This document shows, piece by piece, positions 47,093-59,989 of a DNA stretch of 64,000 nucleotides. Position 1 is the stretch's first letter, and every line of letters begins with the position of its first letter. A program made the position numbers and the translations under genes. This stretch comes from Siphonodentalium dalli (Eukaryota; Mollusca; Scaphopoda; Gadilida; Siphonodentaliidae), in NCBI GenBank assembly GCA_032622095.1, contig CP136062.1, forward strand, positions 155,428,875-155,492,874. The letters are read 5' to 3'. Under the pieces are notes generated by a model, which saw nothing but the letters and a program-made list of their open reading frames with translations, was not told the DNA's origin and did not search any database.

Positions 47093-47468
47093 TTTAACAA
47101 ATATAATAGCAAATTGTTGTTGTAAAATTGTAAGCAGTCGTTCGCTTTAAAAACACGGACGCAGACGAACATGTGCGTTTGTTTTTGTTTACATTCTCAA
47201 CAGAGGTCACCGACCTAGATAAACGATTTTGACTCAGTCGGTGCAGCTGGATAAAACATCGTTAAACTAACTTTAAACTGTCATTTTTCGACAAGTAAAC
47301 ACTAGTATATGGAATTGTGTATTATATATCTATGTATTCAGACCACTCATCGCATTTAAGAGCGTTTTGGATTCGAAAAAATGTGTATTTACTTCGCGAA
47401 GCGGGCGTGACGAAAAATTGGGCCAAATATCGACAGCGAGGTCGCCAAAGGTCAACTGCGGTGTAGTT

Positions 47469-47567
47469 CTACTGTGGGTATAAAGCTTAACCCACGAAGT
47501 GCCGTTGAAATATTTACACAACAGTAAAAATTTACACCAATAGTACGAATCTTTATACCCACAGTAG
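47469..47567. repeat. 17-base inverted repeat upstream of the recombinase gene
   Basis: CTACTGTGGGTATAAAG (47,469-47,485) and its exact reverse complement (47,551-47,567) are 65 bases apart. They lie 380-475 bases upstream of the recombinase ATG on its sense strand. Each arm includes a TATAAAG that could act as a TATA box, one on each strand. They could instead be binding sites for the recombinase; both ideas are inference. Confidence 0.8.
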
Positions 47568-49242
47568 GGTGTAAAGATGAAATTTACAAAATAGGTGTTA
47601 TACACACAATAGCATAGCCAATTATGGTATAAATAAGTGTATTACGGGTTGATAGTTTTCACTAAAATAACTATAATTATTAATCGACGTATCATAACAA
47701 AATGACAGATTTAATGGCATTTATCGTGTCCGACCAAAAACTGTTCGCAATATACAGATATGGTAAATGGACCAATATCATAGCAATTAGCCAGGCTGCT
47801 TAACAAGAGGTAAACAAATGTACGACATATTATAAGACATCACCATCGCGACGAGCACTGACCGAAATCGTGATTGTATGATGTAACCCTTGCTACACTA
47901 AAGCATCATTGAATAGTTGTGATCCCAAATGAAATGTTCAGACAATAAGCTCAACAAACGACCATTGTCTTTGTTGAACTTATTATCTAGACGGTTCCCT
48001 CAACAAATAGGTCTCCTTCTGCTATATTATGTATCTGTCGTCTGCTTTTATCACATAACATGCCTCCAAACAAATAATAGACTATTCCAACATACCGTCG
48101 TGCGTGCGAGTGGGTTAATTTTGGTCCTAAATATTCACATAGGTTCATATTGAACTAATTTGATGATGACATAATCCCATAGAGAGCTTATACGGTTATT
48201 ATATGTCGCGTCGATGAAAGAGTGACAAAAGAATTCCAATATGGGCTTATTTATTATTGAAAGAGTCCCATAATGGACTATTTTAGAACGCGCTTATATG
48301 TCCATATAGAGCATATATTGAGCCTATTTCGCACACAAAAACAAGCCCGTTATAAGCTTATTTTTCACGAGAACAGGCTGACTATTCATATGTACACTTT
48401 TCAACTGACTATGAAAATCCATTTAGTATAGCAAGAGTTAATGCCCCTCACCCAAAGTTAACTTAGTTAAGTATAAAATATTGGGAACGTTTACAACATA
48501 GCTGTGACATTGACAGATAATTTTCCCGAGAATACGAAGCCGGTATATTATTACGTCATGAATTATCAACCAACATGTATCATACCTCCTTCCAAATTAT
48601 GTTGACATAATTTGGAATCTCGAATGAGTCATTTGAGGACTTAAAATATTTGTCAAATTTTACTCTTCAGGTACCAAATCGCTTCTATAATAATATATAA
48701 TTTCAGAAATCAAATAAATCATTACATACATTATTGTTTTGGCCGTATGAGAGGAAGCTTCATTAATTTTGTGTCACACTGTTGATTATATGATTTATTA
48801 CATAGCACAGCCCCATATATTGCAATGAAGAATAAACCAGCCACATTTAGGCCAATACATTATTGCAGGATCACCGCCTAACGATATATTAAGACATGTC
48901 TCCTCAGACCTTAAAATATATCTAGTAGTAATTTTAATTTCCTAGGCAAATATTTTGACAAGAACATTACAATAACATTGAAAATGTCGACAAAAAAGCT
49001 TGGAAACACGGAAGATTTCTAACACAGTGTTTTTGGCCAAAAAAAAGAAGCTTGGCATCACAAATTATTAACATCGATATGGAGAATAACAGTGTCGGTA
49101 AGATGATGTCATGTTTTATATTGCTTGCTAATATTTCCAGTTCCGCTTTTTCTAGCTATGCTCCTGCTGTAACAGTGCTGCTCACAATTGGTATTCTGAA
49201 ATTCGATTTGTTGTTTGCATTGTTTCATTCGCTATATTCCAG

Positions 49243-49331
49243 AAGATGATGACGATAACATCAAACAGGTGTCTGTCATGTTAAATGGAGAACAAGTCTG
49301 GCAATGCTTTAACGAGGAACTAACAAACCAG
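49243..49331 (+). CDS. RGK-like GTPase, copy 2, exon 2
   Basis: Same length (89 bases), splice sites and phase as copy 1. It encodes EDDDDN, VSVMLNGEQVW and CFNEELTNQ; the only residue change is H137N and the Val127 codon is silent-changed. As in copy 1, the DxxG position is not conserved. Confidence 0.85.
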
Positions 49332-49647
49332 GTATGATCTAATCCATACCACGGACATTTTGCTCCTATTCACTGTCTAAAATATATTTCATGCTAGAAA
49401 TTAAATATAATGACGGCCGGTACGACTATATATATCTCAAGTTTGAAATTAATGATGTATTCATGTTTCCAAACCACCCGTAACTGACATGGGGCTACAA
49501 ATGTATTTACTTAAATTACACATTTCAAAGATAACATATAGCAGATAATTTGTTTTTCAGTCGATGTATTCGCCTAGAATTACAATACTTAAGTTAAGAA
49601 ATACGTTAGGATTACATATAGAATAAAGCTGAGTGTAAAATTTTCAA

Positions 49648-49709
49648 GAGTGGAATTGTGGTTTTAACCACGAGTCTTTTGGCGAGTTTTTAAAACCACA
49701 ATTCCACTC
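49648..49709. repeat. Solo hairpin, copy 2
   Basis: Identical in arms and loop to the copy-1 hairpin at 8704-8765, although neighbouring sequence has changed in several places. It shares the GTGGTTTTAACCACGAG core with the Crypton-associated hairpin 4.6 kb upstream. Confidence 0.8.
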
Positions 49710-52700
49710 GTGGTGACAATGTGGTACTGAGGGTGCTATATTCGAGGGGCACACTTACTCAATTTAAGATATTACGGAAGTAGTGGCACGGGTTACTGTT
49801 TATTTAGCAAGTGTCTAAACTCGAGGGAAATGTGCGGCCCAAGCAGCCCAACATATTTCTTGATTTATTTTAATTGTGATTTTGCGAAATAGTGAATTGG
49901 CATATACTAATAAATGACGCTTCCGCGTGCATCGTCTTGGTCGCTGCGGGACTTTCAACTCTTCCCAAAACCAGGATCTTTGTTTGTAATGTATGTCATT
50001 AAGTGCCTATTCGGGGTTCCAGTTACAACAACAACAATAACAGCATCCAACCTATGATTCATGGAAAAATGTTATTAAAAAGTTGATGTACATGATACAA
50101 TCTAAACGCACAAATACGAAAACAAAGTTTTTTAAATGAGAACTTTACAAGAAATATTGTTGTCGCTCTGAAACTTCGAAACTATGCAATAACTGGATAC
50201 ACAATTCATTATCAAACAAGAGTATTTTATTTGTCACGTTTCGTTCCGAAAATATCATTATACACACCATCTGATAACGCAGTTTATTCAGGGACGGGTG
50301 TGTAAATAAGGAGCACAGTTAATTGAAAGATGACTGAAAGTTGAGCCCACAACACTTACACAATGTATGTATGCCTGGGTTGGGCACAGGCTAGAATTTC
50401 ATATTTGACACATAAATCATTTCAATGTGGGCCGGTATCAAGGTTAAAAATGGTCACCACTCGGATTTCGAAAACAAATTTATTTCATGCAGATGACAAA
50501 TTTTGAGAAGTGAGACCAGTATATGTAGCCACTGTTTCGCGGACATCGCTGCTACCTGATACGGGTGTGGTAAAAGTAAAATGAAACATTATTTTCAAAA
50601 CTAACAAAACATGCTCTAATTATAACCAACCTTTTCTCAATACACACACCACATCCCTTTTACCCCTACTGAACATTTGAAACCAGACTGTCACCATAAT
50701 GGACGTTTCATTTCGTTTGTTTGCGATGGAGACCATATCTACACATTATATGTATGATACTATGTATAATGATCGTTGACACGCCATGTACATGTATATT
50801 TTCAACCGCAATAAGCAATATTGGTTGCGGTTTAACGCCACGTGGATATTTTCCCCCATCATCTTTTGTTTGAAAAGGTCTAAAAAGCTATTACTATAAA
50901 TTATTTAAGCTCACACTTCTTGAATCAGATAATTTTAATGAAATTTCAGTCGTGCACTGTACCTTGCAGTGTGAATGTTAGCATTTCAGTTAAGATTAAA
51001 AGAGCATGATACCTTGAAGAAGTACATATCATTTGAAGAATCATCAATGACGACATATACACATTGCTGTGGATAAAGGCGACATATGCCAATATGTACA
51101 CAAGCAGAGTGGTATATATAACATGAAATGTTCCTTCTAAGTCGGTAGATTTGCCGAAACATTGTTAGTGAGAATATTGTCAAATTGATGCGATGCCAAA
51201 CACTCCTGCACGGTGATAAAATAAATTGGAGAATAATCTTTCTCACAGTATTTATAATTAACAGATAATATATCAAAACACATCATCATTATTATATATT
51301 AAATAAATGCAGTGAATATGGCGAAATAGTTTTCATTAGTTTATCGCCGATTGTTGCGTCCAGTATCGAGAAGTAAATATCTACATTTGAGCGAAGTTCA
51401 GATATTTTCTATGGAGTACTCACTATTTGCTTGACATTTTCGGCGATGTTAGTAGAATGACACATTCACCAAATTGGCATAGCGCCTGAATACTAACATA
51501 TTAGTTTCACGTACCTGCACAGGATACCAATGGTGATATTTGCTGGTCTTGCAATGACTTGCATGTGACATTCCAGTTTCTGCATGTGTGGGTGCAGACA
51601 TAAGACAGGGTGCATATCGAATCAACTTAACAAATAATAATTGTGATATTTAGAGAAGGGACACTCCAGTTTCAGCAGGGCCGGGTGTAAAATGATGGGG
51701 GCATCAAACCAGTGCACACTAACTATAATATGAACCCTCAACACAATGCCTGGTTAGAGCACAGGTTTAGGATTTAAGATTTGGTTGCAGCATTATTATT
51801 TTATTGGGGATATAAATAGACAGAGTGGCATAGACCCATTAATATTATGTGACACAAACGACATTTTCGAGCATAACTGGACGAACGCTATTTCCTAACT
51901 CCAACATCAAAACTGTTCTAAATACTCACCATTGGGATTTTCAAAAACAAATTTGTTTTAATGCAGATGAAAACTTGTAGGTGGTAAAACGGCATCAGCG
52001 TCGGTGGCCACTGTTTTGCAGAAATCGGTACTACTGCGGGTGGGAGGCAACGTAGTCTGAAACACTATTTTTCAAAACTCAAAGAAACCCGATAAAGCTC
52101 ACAAATTCATAACTAACATTCTCTCAATACACGTGTCATATCCAAGGTGCCGGCAAACACTGGCACACTATTTAAAGAAATTTATCCCTATTGATAATTG
52201 GAAAATGTTGAGTGTCGCACCATTATCTAAATGAAAATCGTATAAGGATTTGTAGAAATTGGCCTGGAACCCTGAAAACATATTATAGTTTATTGATATT
52301 TAAAGTGACTTAAATGCGAGGGTTTATTACGCTGTGATATTTTTGTCTTTTTTGGAGATAATGTTTTAGTTTTGCCACTTTCCTTCAATATCACGTCAAG
52401 ATATGTCTCTTGTGCCTAAAACGACAGTAATCCGGAACCACACTAAGGGCGTCTTATTCTGTACAAGCTGGCGGTGTATGTCTTGGTCAAAAGCCATGAC
52501 TAGTGCTTGATCAATCAATTGAACATAATGCTCGATTATTCCTGGATGATAATTTACAAGATGCTGATGTTGAGAGGGGGTTCATCGGTCTTTGTCTTGA
52601 ATAAATTTGTTCTGGATATTCCTCTCGTTATAACTATTAAAGTAGGCATTTCTACGTTGGCCTTAAGTTTTGTTATATGATGATTCAGTCGTTTCCTAGG

Positions 52701-53495
52701 ATTGCCAAAACTGGAAATGACACTGAGACACTGTTATTTGTATATATGTAAATGTTTAGACAATATGTAGTCGGTACGGGTGGGGCATGGAAAGTGTTTT
52801 GGACGTGTGCATATTTTATCCACTGCCCAGCTGCGTAGCGCTATTTGGTTATATTTAAAAATTGCTCGTTGCGAGGTGTGAATTGGGAGTCTGGCGGTGT
52901 AGAACCTTCACAAATGGCGGGGCAACATGTGTCGTATATACTGATTTGTAATTGGTGGAAGAAATTAATCTATTTGCCCGCATGCTGATAAAACAAATTC
53001 TTTAAATACAAATTTGTTGAAAATAATCAAGGATTTTGATTTGAGTTGCCTGCTCCTATAAATTTTATCTAGAATAATGGCATTGAAATATTATATTGTG
53101 AGAAATTTACCAACACTGACTGATATGCCAAGCACCAGAACAACATGTATGGCATTGTTGATTAGACACCATCAATTGAACAGGGATTAAACAAAGATGG
53201 TGGAAAAAGAGTCATGAGCAATTTTAGAATCTGGATATACAGCATTTCTCTACGATGTACAACTCAACTTGAGCAACCTGGGTATATGCTGCTCAACTTT
53301 AAACAACTATGATACTACCGTATACTATATGCACCGTTTGGTGGAAATCGACTCGTCCGACGACCAGTAAAACCAATTTAATTAAACAGTGGTGGTGTAG
53401 AAAGTGGGGGTGACTGAACATAGCTGCTGTTATGACAAATTCATATTAACATACGAACATGTCACTGAATATAGTTGGGTGTCACGACCTTAGGA

Positions 53496-53805
53496 AAACA
53501 TCAAATTTGAATCTCTGAAAGATGACAATAACTCTAACCACAACTCTAACCGGAACGAGACCTCAATCCTAACCCGAACCGGTATGGGACGGTAACCTAA
53601 CACTAACGAGGACGGAACCGTACCATAACACAAACCGAGACGGGACCATAAACTGATCCGTAACTCTAACAGGGGCACGACGGGACCTTGAGCATAATCC
53701 TAACCGGGACGGGACCTTCGTCCGGGGCGGAACAATCGGAACCGAACCATAACTCTAACCATAACTCGGGGCAAACATCAAATTTGAATCCCTGGAAGAT
53801 GACGT
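53496..53805 (+). repeat. Short CCCTAACC-type minisatellite flanked by direct repeats, copy 2
   Basis: Same organisation as 12,488-12,795, including both flanking direct repeats with AACATCAAATTTGAATC. Unit number is unchanged apart from single-base indels. Confidence 0.8.
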
Positions 53806-54611
53806 GGGGCAGATCAAAATAATGATTTCCAAACATGACAATAAAGAGACAGTTTCAACATCTGTTTATATTACATGAGTTTAATCCGTAACATGATACG
53901 GACATATACGTTCAGAAGAGATATCCGTCATGGCTACTGGTTGAGGTGGTTACTTCAAATAAACGAGATAAATCACTACCATGACTAATCTACGATATGA
54001 GCAACACATTGAATCCTGATAATAAAGGAATATGAGAACGGTAACATGGGAATATGGACAGCGAGGTGTTATCCTGTACTCAGGTAAGATTTAATCTATT
54101 AAGTAATGCGGACCTATGTTGACATTTCTGCTCAAATGTTATTTCAATGAATTATGTTTTAGGAGACTACTTACCAACACCAAACTACCACATTAAGTTC
54201 GAACTGATTTATGATAATATATTCCATGCACAGGGACAATTATTCAAAACATTACTATTTATGGTTTTGCGCAATCATTCCGAAACTCGTTCTGTAGGTT
54301 GTGTATGTGACTAGTTCGTATCTATAGTAAAATATATAAGTTTACTGAACCAATTCGATAGTGTTTCGTGTAATGTTGTCGTTGGTAGCTATATAATATT
54401 ATACAGATAAATACCATTGTTGGAAGGTTATACAATACAGTTCTAGTTTGATGTAAGCAAATCACTCAACAAAAATATTTCCATGATGTTGAGTTGTTAA
54501 CTTATTACACACTATAACAATAATTTAAGTTCGCTGGAAAATCAGGTTACTCAATGAGGACGCCTACAACTGTAAGAGTTTACGCTTACCTGGTTGTTCT
54601 CCCTTTTACAG

Positions 54612-54795
54612 AATATGGTCCCAACTCATGACTGTGAAATCTACGTAGTTGTCTACTCGCGAGGAGACCGGAAGTCCTTCCGCCACGCAATTGACATCCT
54701 GTTCCATTTGCGCCGAGTGAGCAAAGTCACCAAGCCCATCATTTTGGTGGAGAACAAGTGCGATCTTGTCCGGACAAAGGTCACCGCCGCCGGAG
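54612..54795 (+). CDS. RGK-like GTPase, copy 2, exon 3
   Basis: 184 bases, as in copy 1. It encodes EIYVVVYS, the SFRHAIDILFHLRR helix and NKCD. The only residue change is I196T; three other differences are silent third-position changes. That pattern suggests this part of the G domain is still under constraint in at least one copy. Confidence 0.93.
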
Positions 54796-56214
54796 GTGAG
54801 TACCGTGTCTTTGCCAAACACTGAATTACTAGTAGTTTCCGAATGAAATGTTCAGATAAGTTCTACAACCGGCCAGTGTAGAACCTATTGTCTGAACATT
54901 ATATATAGGTATGTCTCATCTGCACTTGTATTATCTGTTCGTCTGTCGTCTGCTAATAATATGTCATTCCAATATATACTGTTATACCTGATGGGAGAAA
55001 CTATTTTGTGATGACATGGTTAACATCTTCATGGACAGTTTATTACATATATTATTGCAAATGTTCTAGCAATGGGTCAATATCTTCAAAAGTTTAAATA
55101 TGTTCACTAGACGCACAAAACACTTAAATATACTTTACCTAGATCCAGCTATGTATGGGGCCATCTCCAACTCTCTTCAATAGAATATATGCAATAAATT
55201 AATGAATTTGAGTCGTCGTGCATGAGTGAAAAAAACAGTAATTTAGTCTATTACATCGCCCATGAAGAGTATGTACTGTTGCAAAGGGAGATAAATCATG
55301 AGTCAGAAATAAGCTAAATGTTTTTGAGCAGAAATAACAAATCTAAATTAAATTGAACGTGAGTTGAATCATTGTGAACATCTATAGTACACCGGTTTAT
55401 CACATAATTAACCGTTAAACCCGTCCCAATGTTTTAGTAAGACTCACGTGCATTATCGCTGCGCGCAGTGACGTACGGGCTTAGATCAATGGTGTCGAAG
55501 CCAATTCGGGGACTTTATTATTATGTTAAACATAATGTAATTACGATATTCGATTTGTGTTGCGTTATTTAGTGTTGGGTGTGAGATAACATGGTTGATA
55601 CGGGTTGTTGACAAAATTGTTCAACATGAAAAGACACATTTGAAATTAAATATATTCGCTCTTGAATGTGCCTTTACATCATATTTGGTTGTGATAAGGA
55701 ACCCAATATTAATTTTGTTAACCCCAGCATTTTCGATGTCGTTTTTCCTCGCTTATGTGTGACTGTGATAAAATGGATCTTAAATTCGTCGCATTTCTAT
55801 GCGAATTGTATTATCATCTTCCAATAAATTCGATTCTAGCCTCACAAAAGCTCGGCTCGAATATAATTTAGTGCACTCGGTTGATTAATTTCGTATAAAT
55901 GTGCGACTCTTTATATATCCTCTATGTTTCAAGTTGTTCTTTTGTAGGAAAATTGTTTTGACTTGAAACCCAGGAAGTGGTGTTTTGGAAGAAAGAGTGC
56001 TAAATTGCAAAATGGTATCCTCTCTGACAAATGCACAATTGTTTGCGCTCTATAATTACACTAGAGTTGCAGTGAATCCACAATTGTTATGATGCTGCTT
56101 TCTTTATGAAATATTTACTTTGTGAATTTGTTTCCATGGCCTCCGATGTTGAAACAAGCTACCTCTGCCCTCCTTGACATTCATTTTAACTTTCGAATGT
56201 CTCTTTTTTTACAG
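54796..56214 (+). other. Intron 3 of GTPase gene, copy 2
   Basis: 1419 bp with the same consensus donor and pyrimidine-rich acceptor as copy 1. Nothing else is recognised inside. Confidence 0.85.
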
Positions 56215-56423
56215 AAGGGAAAAAAGTCGCCCTGTCATACAACTGCAAATTTGTGGAGACATCGACACTCTTCAATCACAACGTGGATCAGTTGTTGGTC
56301 GGTATTCATAAACAAAACTCTCTGCACAACAACGCGCGAACAGGCTCAGGGAGGAAGATGAAGGCACTTTTACCACGCATTTTCAAGAGTAAAGGATCAT
56401 GTGAAAATTTGATGAAATTATAA
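56215..56423 (+). CDS. RGK-like GTPase, copy 2, exon 4 (C-terminus)
   Basis: It encodes CKFVETS, NHNVDQLLVGI, the basic linker and KSKGSCENLMKL, ending in TAA at 56,421-56,423. Changes from copy 1 are H220N, E225Q and A260G. The Cys seven residues from the C-terminus is retained. Confidence 0.92.
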
Positions 56424-56770
56424 TTTATCAGTCACCTGTTCAGCAACATTCAGAGTATGATATGATGTTAATATAACAATTGTTATATATTTATCATCGG
56501 TTATGTGAGATCATGTAGCACGAGTGCTGTGTGGTAATGTGTTATCTTTGTCAGTGTTGAGAAGGAAACATGTATACCATTTTAAACAGAGAATACTTGA
56601 AGCTAATAACCATATCCTGTCATCCATTTGTAACTCAGATATATTCAAATCGAAATTATTCAAAATCATGGAATCATATGTTGTACACTTAGCTGCATAT
56701 TTATATTACATAAATGTAGCATATAACGTATGATTATTTTGTAAGTTATGGATAATTATGTATGGTCTGA

Positions 56771-56776
56771 AATAAA
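56771..56776 (+). terminator. Polyadenylation signal of GTPase gene, copy 2
   Basis: AATAAA about 350 bases after the stop, at the same relative position as in copy 1. Confidence 0.6.
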
Positions 56777-56796
56777 ACTATATATGCATGTATAGC

Positions 56797-56923
56797 ATTA
56801 TCATCATCACCATTATCACCGTTGTCATCATCATGGTCATTATCGTAATCATCATAACTGCTATCTGTTATCACAATCAACATCATCATCGCTGGCATCA
56901 TCATATTCATCGCCGTCGTCTTA
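56797..56923 (+). repeat. Interrupted ATC microsatellite, copy 2
   Basis: The counterpart of 15,779-15,908, with one short triplet group missing (CATCAACATCAACATC is shortened). Confidence 0.85.
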
Positions 56924-57189
56924 AGTAATCACCACCAATTGTTTGGATTATATGAGCATTGGTGGTTAACTATTTCGGTCGTAAATATATCTACACGCGC
57001 TTCCATTCATCAAACGACGTGAATTCCGTTACTAATTCCTTATTGATCATTCGGCAAAATCCGAGAACGGTGGGAAATTACCTCTCATTCGTAAGCGGCC
57101 AACGGGGTCGAACACAATTAGGATCAGCTTTCAAAAAGTGGCCTGAAAATGAGTTACCTCTCTGGTCTGTCAGGAAAATTTCGGGACCG

Positions 57190-59985
57190 TATGAACTTTA
57201 ACCAGGACGGGCGTGTTGGGACCCTAAAGGGACGGGACAGTAATTCTAGCTGGACCCGGGCCGTGGCTATTAATCTAACCGCGGGCGGGACAAATCGGTA
57301 CCCTAACCCTAACCGGGGTGGGACGCGACTCTAACATTAACTGGGACGGGACCTTAGGCCTAACCCTAACCGGGACGGCAGCTTAACCCTAACACTGAAC
57401 AGGACGACGCGGTATCCTAACCCTGACCGGACGGGACCATAAGTTGTATGTGGGTGTTCGGAACGGATTGTAACTTAACCATAACCGGACCAGGGCCCTA
57501 CACCGGAGCGGAACGGTGCGGGACCCCAACCTTAACCCAGACTGGACGTGACCGTAATTCTAGCTGGACCGTGACTCATAGTTCTAACCGCGGACGGAAC
57601 AATTCGAGATCATAACCGGGGCGGGACGAAACCCTAACTCTAACCGGGACGGGAAATAAAGCATAAACATAACCCTAACGGCAGCTTAACTCTAAGACTG
57701 AACAGGCCTAGTCCGGCCGGACGGGACCATAACCTTTATGTTGGGGTAGGAGGGACTGTAACTTTAACCCTAACCGGATCGGGGCCCTATCCAGGAACTG
57801 AACGGGGCGGGGCCCTAAGCCAGGCAGGACGGGACCTTGACCCAACCCTGACGGGACATTAACACTGGCTACACCAATAACCCTAAACCTAAACGGCACT
57901 GGAAGGCTCTGAACGGGAATTTAACCCTAGCCCTAACCGAGACGGGACCATAACGCTAACCGTTAGGGGAACCCAACACTAACCGGGACGGGACCCCTGA
58001 CCCTAACCTATTCGGGACGGGAGCTTAACCCTAACTCTAACCGGGACGGTTGGAACCTAACACTAACAATACTCGTAACCTGATGGTGGATCCGGATGGT
58101 CCGTACATCGGACGGGGCGAGCCGGGACCATAACAAGGAAGAGACGGGACCACAGGACGGTACCCTAACTCTAACCGGAACCCTAACCCTACCCCGGGGC
58201 GGAAGTCAGGGGAAGGACGTTAATACAAATCATAAGTTCATAACCATAATCGGGACGGGACCAGTCGGGGCAATAACAATAACTGAAACGAGGCCTTAAG
58301 CCTAACCACAAAGGGGACGGGACCTAAACCATAATACGGACCAGAACGGGAGGTTAACATAACTACAACCGGGACTGGTGCTAAATCCTAACCCGTACCG
58401 GACGGGCGGGATTCTAATTTGGATGTGGTGGTTCGGAACGGTACTGTAACTTTAAACATACTCATGTCGGGGGTCTAACACGGAAATGAAGTGGGCGGGA
58501 CCCAAACACTAACAGGACGGGGCCTATGCCCCAACCGTGACCGTGACGGGACACCAACCCTTGGCACAACTATAACCCAAACCCTAAAGGGACTGGACGG
58601 TTCGGGCGGGAACTTAAACACAACACAACTAACCTGGACAGGGCTCTATCACTAACCGGTACGGAGCCTTAAACATAACCTTGGCGGGAGTTTACCCCTA
58701 TCTGGGACGGGAAGTTACTACAGTAATAACTGACAACAATCGTTACCTGGCGGGTAATCCCGACCGCGGACGGGACGAATCGGGACCCTAACCAGGACGG
58801 CACCCTAACCTTTAACTGAACGTAACTGGTTGGAACGGGACCTTAACACTAACCGTAACAATAAAACGGGACGCGGCCAGGGGACCTGACGTTAACACTA
58901 GCCATAACCGGGACTGTGCGGCTCTGGACCGGAATATCACAATAACCATAACTGGGACGGGACCAGTCGGGACCCTAACACTAACCGGGACTGGACCTTT
59001 GCCCGATTCCTAACTCGAACTTGGACGGGACCTTGAGCCTAACCCATAACCGGGAAGGGACGGGACCACAACAAGGGCGGTATCCTAACAGTAGCCAGAA
59101 CTGGACGGATTGGAACGGGACCTTAACCCTAACACATTACCCTAAACCGTGACCAGTGTCATGGGACGCCCGGGACGTTAACACTAACCATAACGACAAC
59201 CCTAACCGGTAATGGACGGCTCTGAACGTGAAATTCACCGTGGCGGGATGGGACTGGACCTTAAGCCTAACCTAATTGTGAGTGGACCCTGACCCGAACC
59301 GAGACAGGGTCTTAGCCTTAGCTCTAACCGGGAGGACACCGTAACACTATCCGAGATTTGACGGGAGCGTAAACCGAGCCCTAACTCTAAGCGGGACTCG
59401 ACATTAAAACTAACTCTAGCTAATCCGGGGAGGATGGGACCTAACCCTAATCTGGACGGAACCGTAACCCTAATTATAATAGGTACGGGACTCAAACCCT
59501 AACAGGACGGGATGTAAACCTTAACCCTAATTGGTACTGGACCTTAAACCTAACTCTAAGCCGAACCGGGTATGGACGGGCCCTTAACCATAACTCTAAC
59601 CGGGACGGGACCTTTAGGTTCCCCTACCCAACCGCGGCGGGTGTGTGCCGGCCCTTAATCCTACTCTAATCCGAATGCCAGCGGGAGGACATTAAACCTA
59701 TCTCTAATCCTAATCGGGGCAGGATGGGACCTTAACACTACCCATAACCGGGACGGGACTGGACCCACACACTGACCGTAATCGGCACGGGACGATAAGG
59801 TCCGTGACCGGACCCTAGTATAACAGGGATAGATCGAGATGGGACCTTTACACTATAGCACTAATCCTAAACGGGGCAGGACGGGGCTGGATCCTAACCC
59901 TAACTGGGACGGGACCCTAACCATAACCGGGATGGGACAGCGGGGGCGGGTAGTGACGGTAACGGGGCGCGCGGGCGAAGCAAAT
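57190..59985 (+). repeat. Large minisatellite with telomere-like blocks, copy 2
   Basis: Same array as 16,190-19,325, co-linear over most of its length, about 350 bases shorter. The order of variant units is preserved on either side of the missing segment, so the difference is one deletion (or one gain in copy 1) and not general reshuffling. Confidence 0.93.
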
Positions 59986-59989
59986 CGTA

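Larger units (their letters stand above)
44894..47635 (-). mobile_element. Crypton-type element insertion (copy 2 only)
   Basis: Copy 1 shows the uninterrupted site at 6694-6696, so both junctions can be read directly. The insertion is about 2.74 kb and is flanked by ATA (44,891-44,893 and 47,633-47,635), which is a possible 3-base target duplication but could be chance in TATATA sequence. From left to right it contains a long hairpin (44,897-45,037), a 12-base inverted repeat TATACCATAATT (45,043-45,054), the minus-strand recombinase gene (47,092-45,440), a pair of 17-base inverted repeats (47,469-47,485 and 47,551-47,567) and the matching 12-base repeat (47,620-47,631) one or two bases from the right junction. 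Cryptons are DNA transposons that move by a tyrosine recombinase; published ones mostly lack terminal inverted repeats, so the ends here are notable. Confidence 0.85.
44153..49242 (+). other. Intron 1 of GTPase gene, copy 2
   Basis: This 5090 bp intron is enlarged over copy 1 (2343 bp) almost entirely by the 2.74 kb recombinase-bearing insertion at 44,894-47,635, antisense to the host gene. Both splice sites are intact. Confidence 0.8.
49332..54611 (+). other. Intron 2 of GTPase gene, copy 2
   Basis: 5280 bp, with the same content as copy 1: solo hairpin (49,648-49,709), diverged repeat pair (about 50,310-50,650 and 51,700-52,140) and small minisatellite (about 53,496-53,805). A roughly 35-base segment near 51,484-51,519 is absent from copy 1. 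Confidence 0.8.
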
